Below are positions 62,748-64,000 of a DNA stretch of 64,000 bases, one piece after another. The stretch is from positions 496,001 to 560,000 of the forward strand of contig NZ_PHSO01000004.1 in assembly GCF_002870965.1 (NCBI RefSeq). Direction: 5' to 3'. Positions within the stretch are counted from its first letter, which is position 1, and every line of letters starts with the position of its first letter. Under the pieces are notes generated by a model. The model was given only the letters and a program-made list of their open reading frames with translations. It did no database searches and was not told the origin of the DNA. This DNA is from Tsuneonella flava (GTDB taxonomy: Bacteria; Pseudomonadota; Alphaproteobacteria; Sphingomonadales; Sphingomonadaceae). The translations under genes were made by a program, and so were the position numbers.

Positions 62748-64000
62748 TTACGCAACAGTTTCCGCGCCCGATGGGGCCGCATCGCGCACGCCTTGATCGA
62801 CATGATCGGCGAATTGTTCGAAATTGTCCACGAAAAGCTGGACCAGCTTCTGTGCAGTCCGGTCGTATTCCTCGCCATTGGCCCAGGTCGAACGCGGATC
62901 GAGGATCGCGCTGTCGAGACCCAATGCATCGAGGCTAGGCACGCTAACCGGCACTTCGAAACCGAAATTCGGATCTTTGCGGAACTCAACATCGTTCAGG
63001 CTGCCATCGAGCGCGGCATTGAGCAGTGCGCGTGTCGCCTTGATCGGCATACGGCTGCCGACGCCATATTTGCCGCCAGTCCAGCCGGTGTTGAGCAACC
63101 AGCACTGCACCCCGCCCTTGGCAATCCGCTGTTTCAGCAAGTTACCGTAAACGCTGGGATGGCGCGGCATAAACGGTGCGCCGAAACAGGTGGAAAATGT
63201 CGCTTCCGGCTCGGTCACACCGATTTCGGTGCCGGCCACCTTGGCGGTGTAGCCCGACAGGAAGTGATACATCGCCTGCTCAGGCGTAAGCCGCGCGATC
63301 GGAGGCAGCACACCAAACGCGTCGGCGGTCAGCATAATGACATTCGACGGCACCGGACCGAGGTTGTCTTCGCTCGAATTCGGGATGAATTCAATCGGAT
63401 ACGCCCCGCGTGAATTTTCCGCCAGCGATGCGTCGTCGAAATCGAGCTCGCCGCTTTCATCCATCACCACGTTTTCCAGCACGGTGCCGCGCATCCGGGT
63501 GGTGGCGTAGATTTCCGGCTCAGCCTCTGCCGACAGGCGGATCATCTTGGCGTAGCAGCCACCTTCGAAATTGAAGACTGCAGTGTCCGACCAGCCATGC
63601 TCGTCATCGCCAATCAGCGTGCGGCTGGCATCGGCGGAAAGGGTGGTCTTGCCAGTGCCCGACAGGCCGAAGAACACCGCCGTCTTGCCATCGGAACCGA
63701 TATTGGCCGAACAGTGCATCGGCATAACGCCCTGCGGCGGCAGCAGATAGTTGAGAATGCCGAACACGCTCTTCTTCATTTCACCGGCATAGGCAGTGCC
63801 GCCGATCAGGATCAGCTTCTCCGTGAAGTTGACTGCGATCACGGTTTCGCTGCGGCAACCGTGGCGCGCAGGATCGGCACGGAAGCTGGGCAGATCGATG
63901 ATCGTGTATTCGGGCGCGAAATCGGCCAGCTCCGCCTCTGTCGGGCGCACCAGCAGCGTGCGGATGAACAGGTTGTGCCACGCCAGTTCGTTGATAACAC
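62748..64000 (-). CDS. pckA: Phosphoenolpyruvate carboxykinase (ATP), 3' part
   Basis: The gene runs off the window at 64000; the visible part codes for about 416 residues of an enzyme usually near 530. It converts oxaloacetate and ATP to phosphoenolpyruvate. Visible signatures are [19 protein letters not shown] at the window edge, [40 protein letters not shown] as the P-loop, GDDEHGW, and [18 protein letters not shown]. The frame stays open to the edge, so this is truncation by the window and not a broken gene. Confidence 0.96.
   Translation of the reverse strand, partial: VINELAWHNLFIRTLLVRPTEAELADFAPEYTIIDLPSFRADPARHGCRSETVIAVNFTEKLILIGGTAYAGEMKKSVFGILNYLLPPQGVMPMHCSANIGSDGKTAVFFGLSGTGKTTLSADASRTLIGDDEHGWSDTAVFNFEGGCYAKMIRLSAEAEPEIYATTRMRGTVLENVVMDESGELDFDDASLAENSRGAYPIEFIPNSSEDNLGPVPSNVIMLTADAFGVLPPIARLTPEQAMYHFLSGYTAKVAGTEIGVTEPEATFSTCFGAPFMPRHPSVYGNLLKQRIAKGGVQCWLLNTGWTGGKYGVGSRMPIKATRALLNAALDGSLNDVEFRKDPNFGFEVPVSVPSLDALGLDSAILDPRSTWANGEEYDRTAQKLVQLFVDNFEQFADHVDQGVRDAAPSGAETVA

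Overview
The window looks like the chromosome of a GC-rich alphaproteobacterium of the Sphingomonadales, most likely Erythrobacteraceae. The pointers are a CcrM-type GANTC methyltransferase, a circularly permuted two-piece tmRNA whose tag reads ANDNEALALAA, ethylmalonyl-CoA pathway genes, an LptD-SurA-PdxA-RsmA cluster, and dispersed palindromic intergenic repeats of a kind common in this order. No phage, plasmid, CRISPR or complete insertion sequence is visible. I assign genus and family by inference, not by a search.

Layout. 1-6.7 kb: a repeat block, then ccrM, rnhB, a PQQ-type sugar dehydrogenase lipoprotein, an NTF2-like protein, ndk, and the coupled pair pepA-holC. 6.7-16.5 kb: lptD-surA-pdxA, a repeat block, rsmA, then three overlapping genes of arginine succinyltransferase catabolism (M20 hydrolase, astA, astB). 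16.6-26.8 kb: small membrane proteins, tmRNA, two mscL genes, a LemA/TPM cluster, NUDIX, SDR, PspC-like, recF, a second repeat block, ubiK, tspO, tlyA and a lipoprotein. 26.8-33.6 kb: a short strongly translated leader upstream of ilvE, an EamA transporter overlapping an HTH-fused NAD synthetase, topoisomerase IB and a YghU-like GST. 33.6-38.5 kb: a small inverted-repeat element, mcd and mct of the ethylmalonyl-CoA pathway, and a hydrolase-like/flavin reductase fusion. 38.5-50 kb: an AT-rich island, an OmpA-type protein, and a surface locus with an ECF-like sigma factor, a trimeric autotransporter, a Ser/Thr kinase, a HAF-repeat autotransporter and three small lipoproteins. 50-64 kb: DUF1285-NUDIX-cca, parC, a DJ-1/PfpI protein, ferredoxin with two cysteine desulfurases, TonB, several small proteins and the 3' part of pckA.

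How it fits together. Core genes (replication and methylation, outer-membrane biogenesis, Fe-S assembly, tRNA maturation, ribosome rescue) are interleaved with central carbon and amino-acid metabolism: mcd/mct and pckA for C2 assimilation and gluconeogenesis, the AST genes for arginine use, ilvE for branched-chain amino acids. The accessory-looking part is 38.5-50 kb.

The signals most worth following are: (i) a cluster of eight GANTC sites plus a perfect DnaA box in the ccrM leader; (ii) an 18-codon ORF with a 15-nt perfect anti-SD match and mutually exclusive hairpins ahead of ilvE; (iii) an HTH domain fused to NAD synthetase with a perfect palindrome next to its start; (iv) an apparently catalytically dead alpha/beta-hydrolase domain fused to a flavin reductase; and (v) the sigma/kinase/autotransporter locus.
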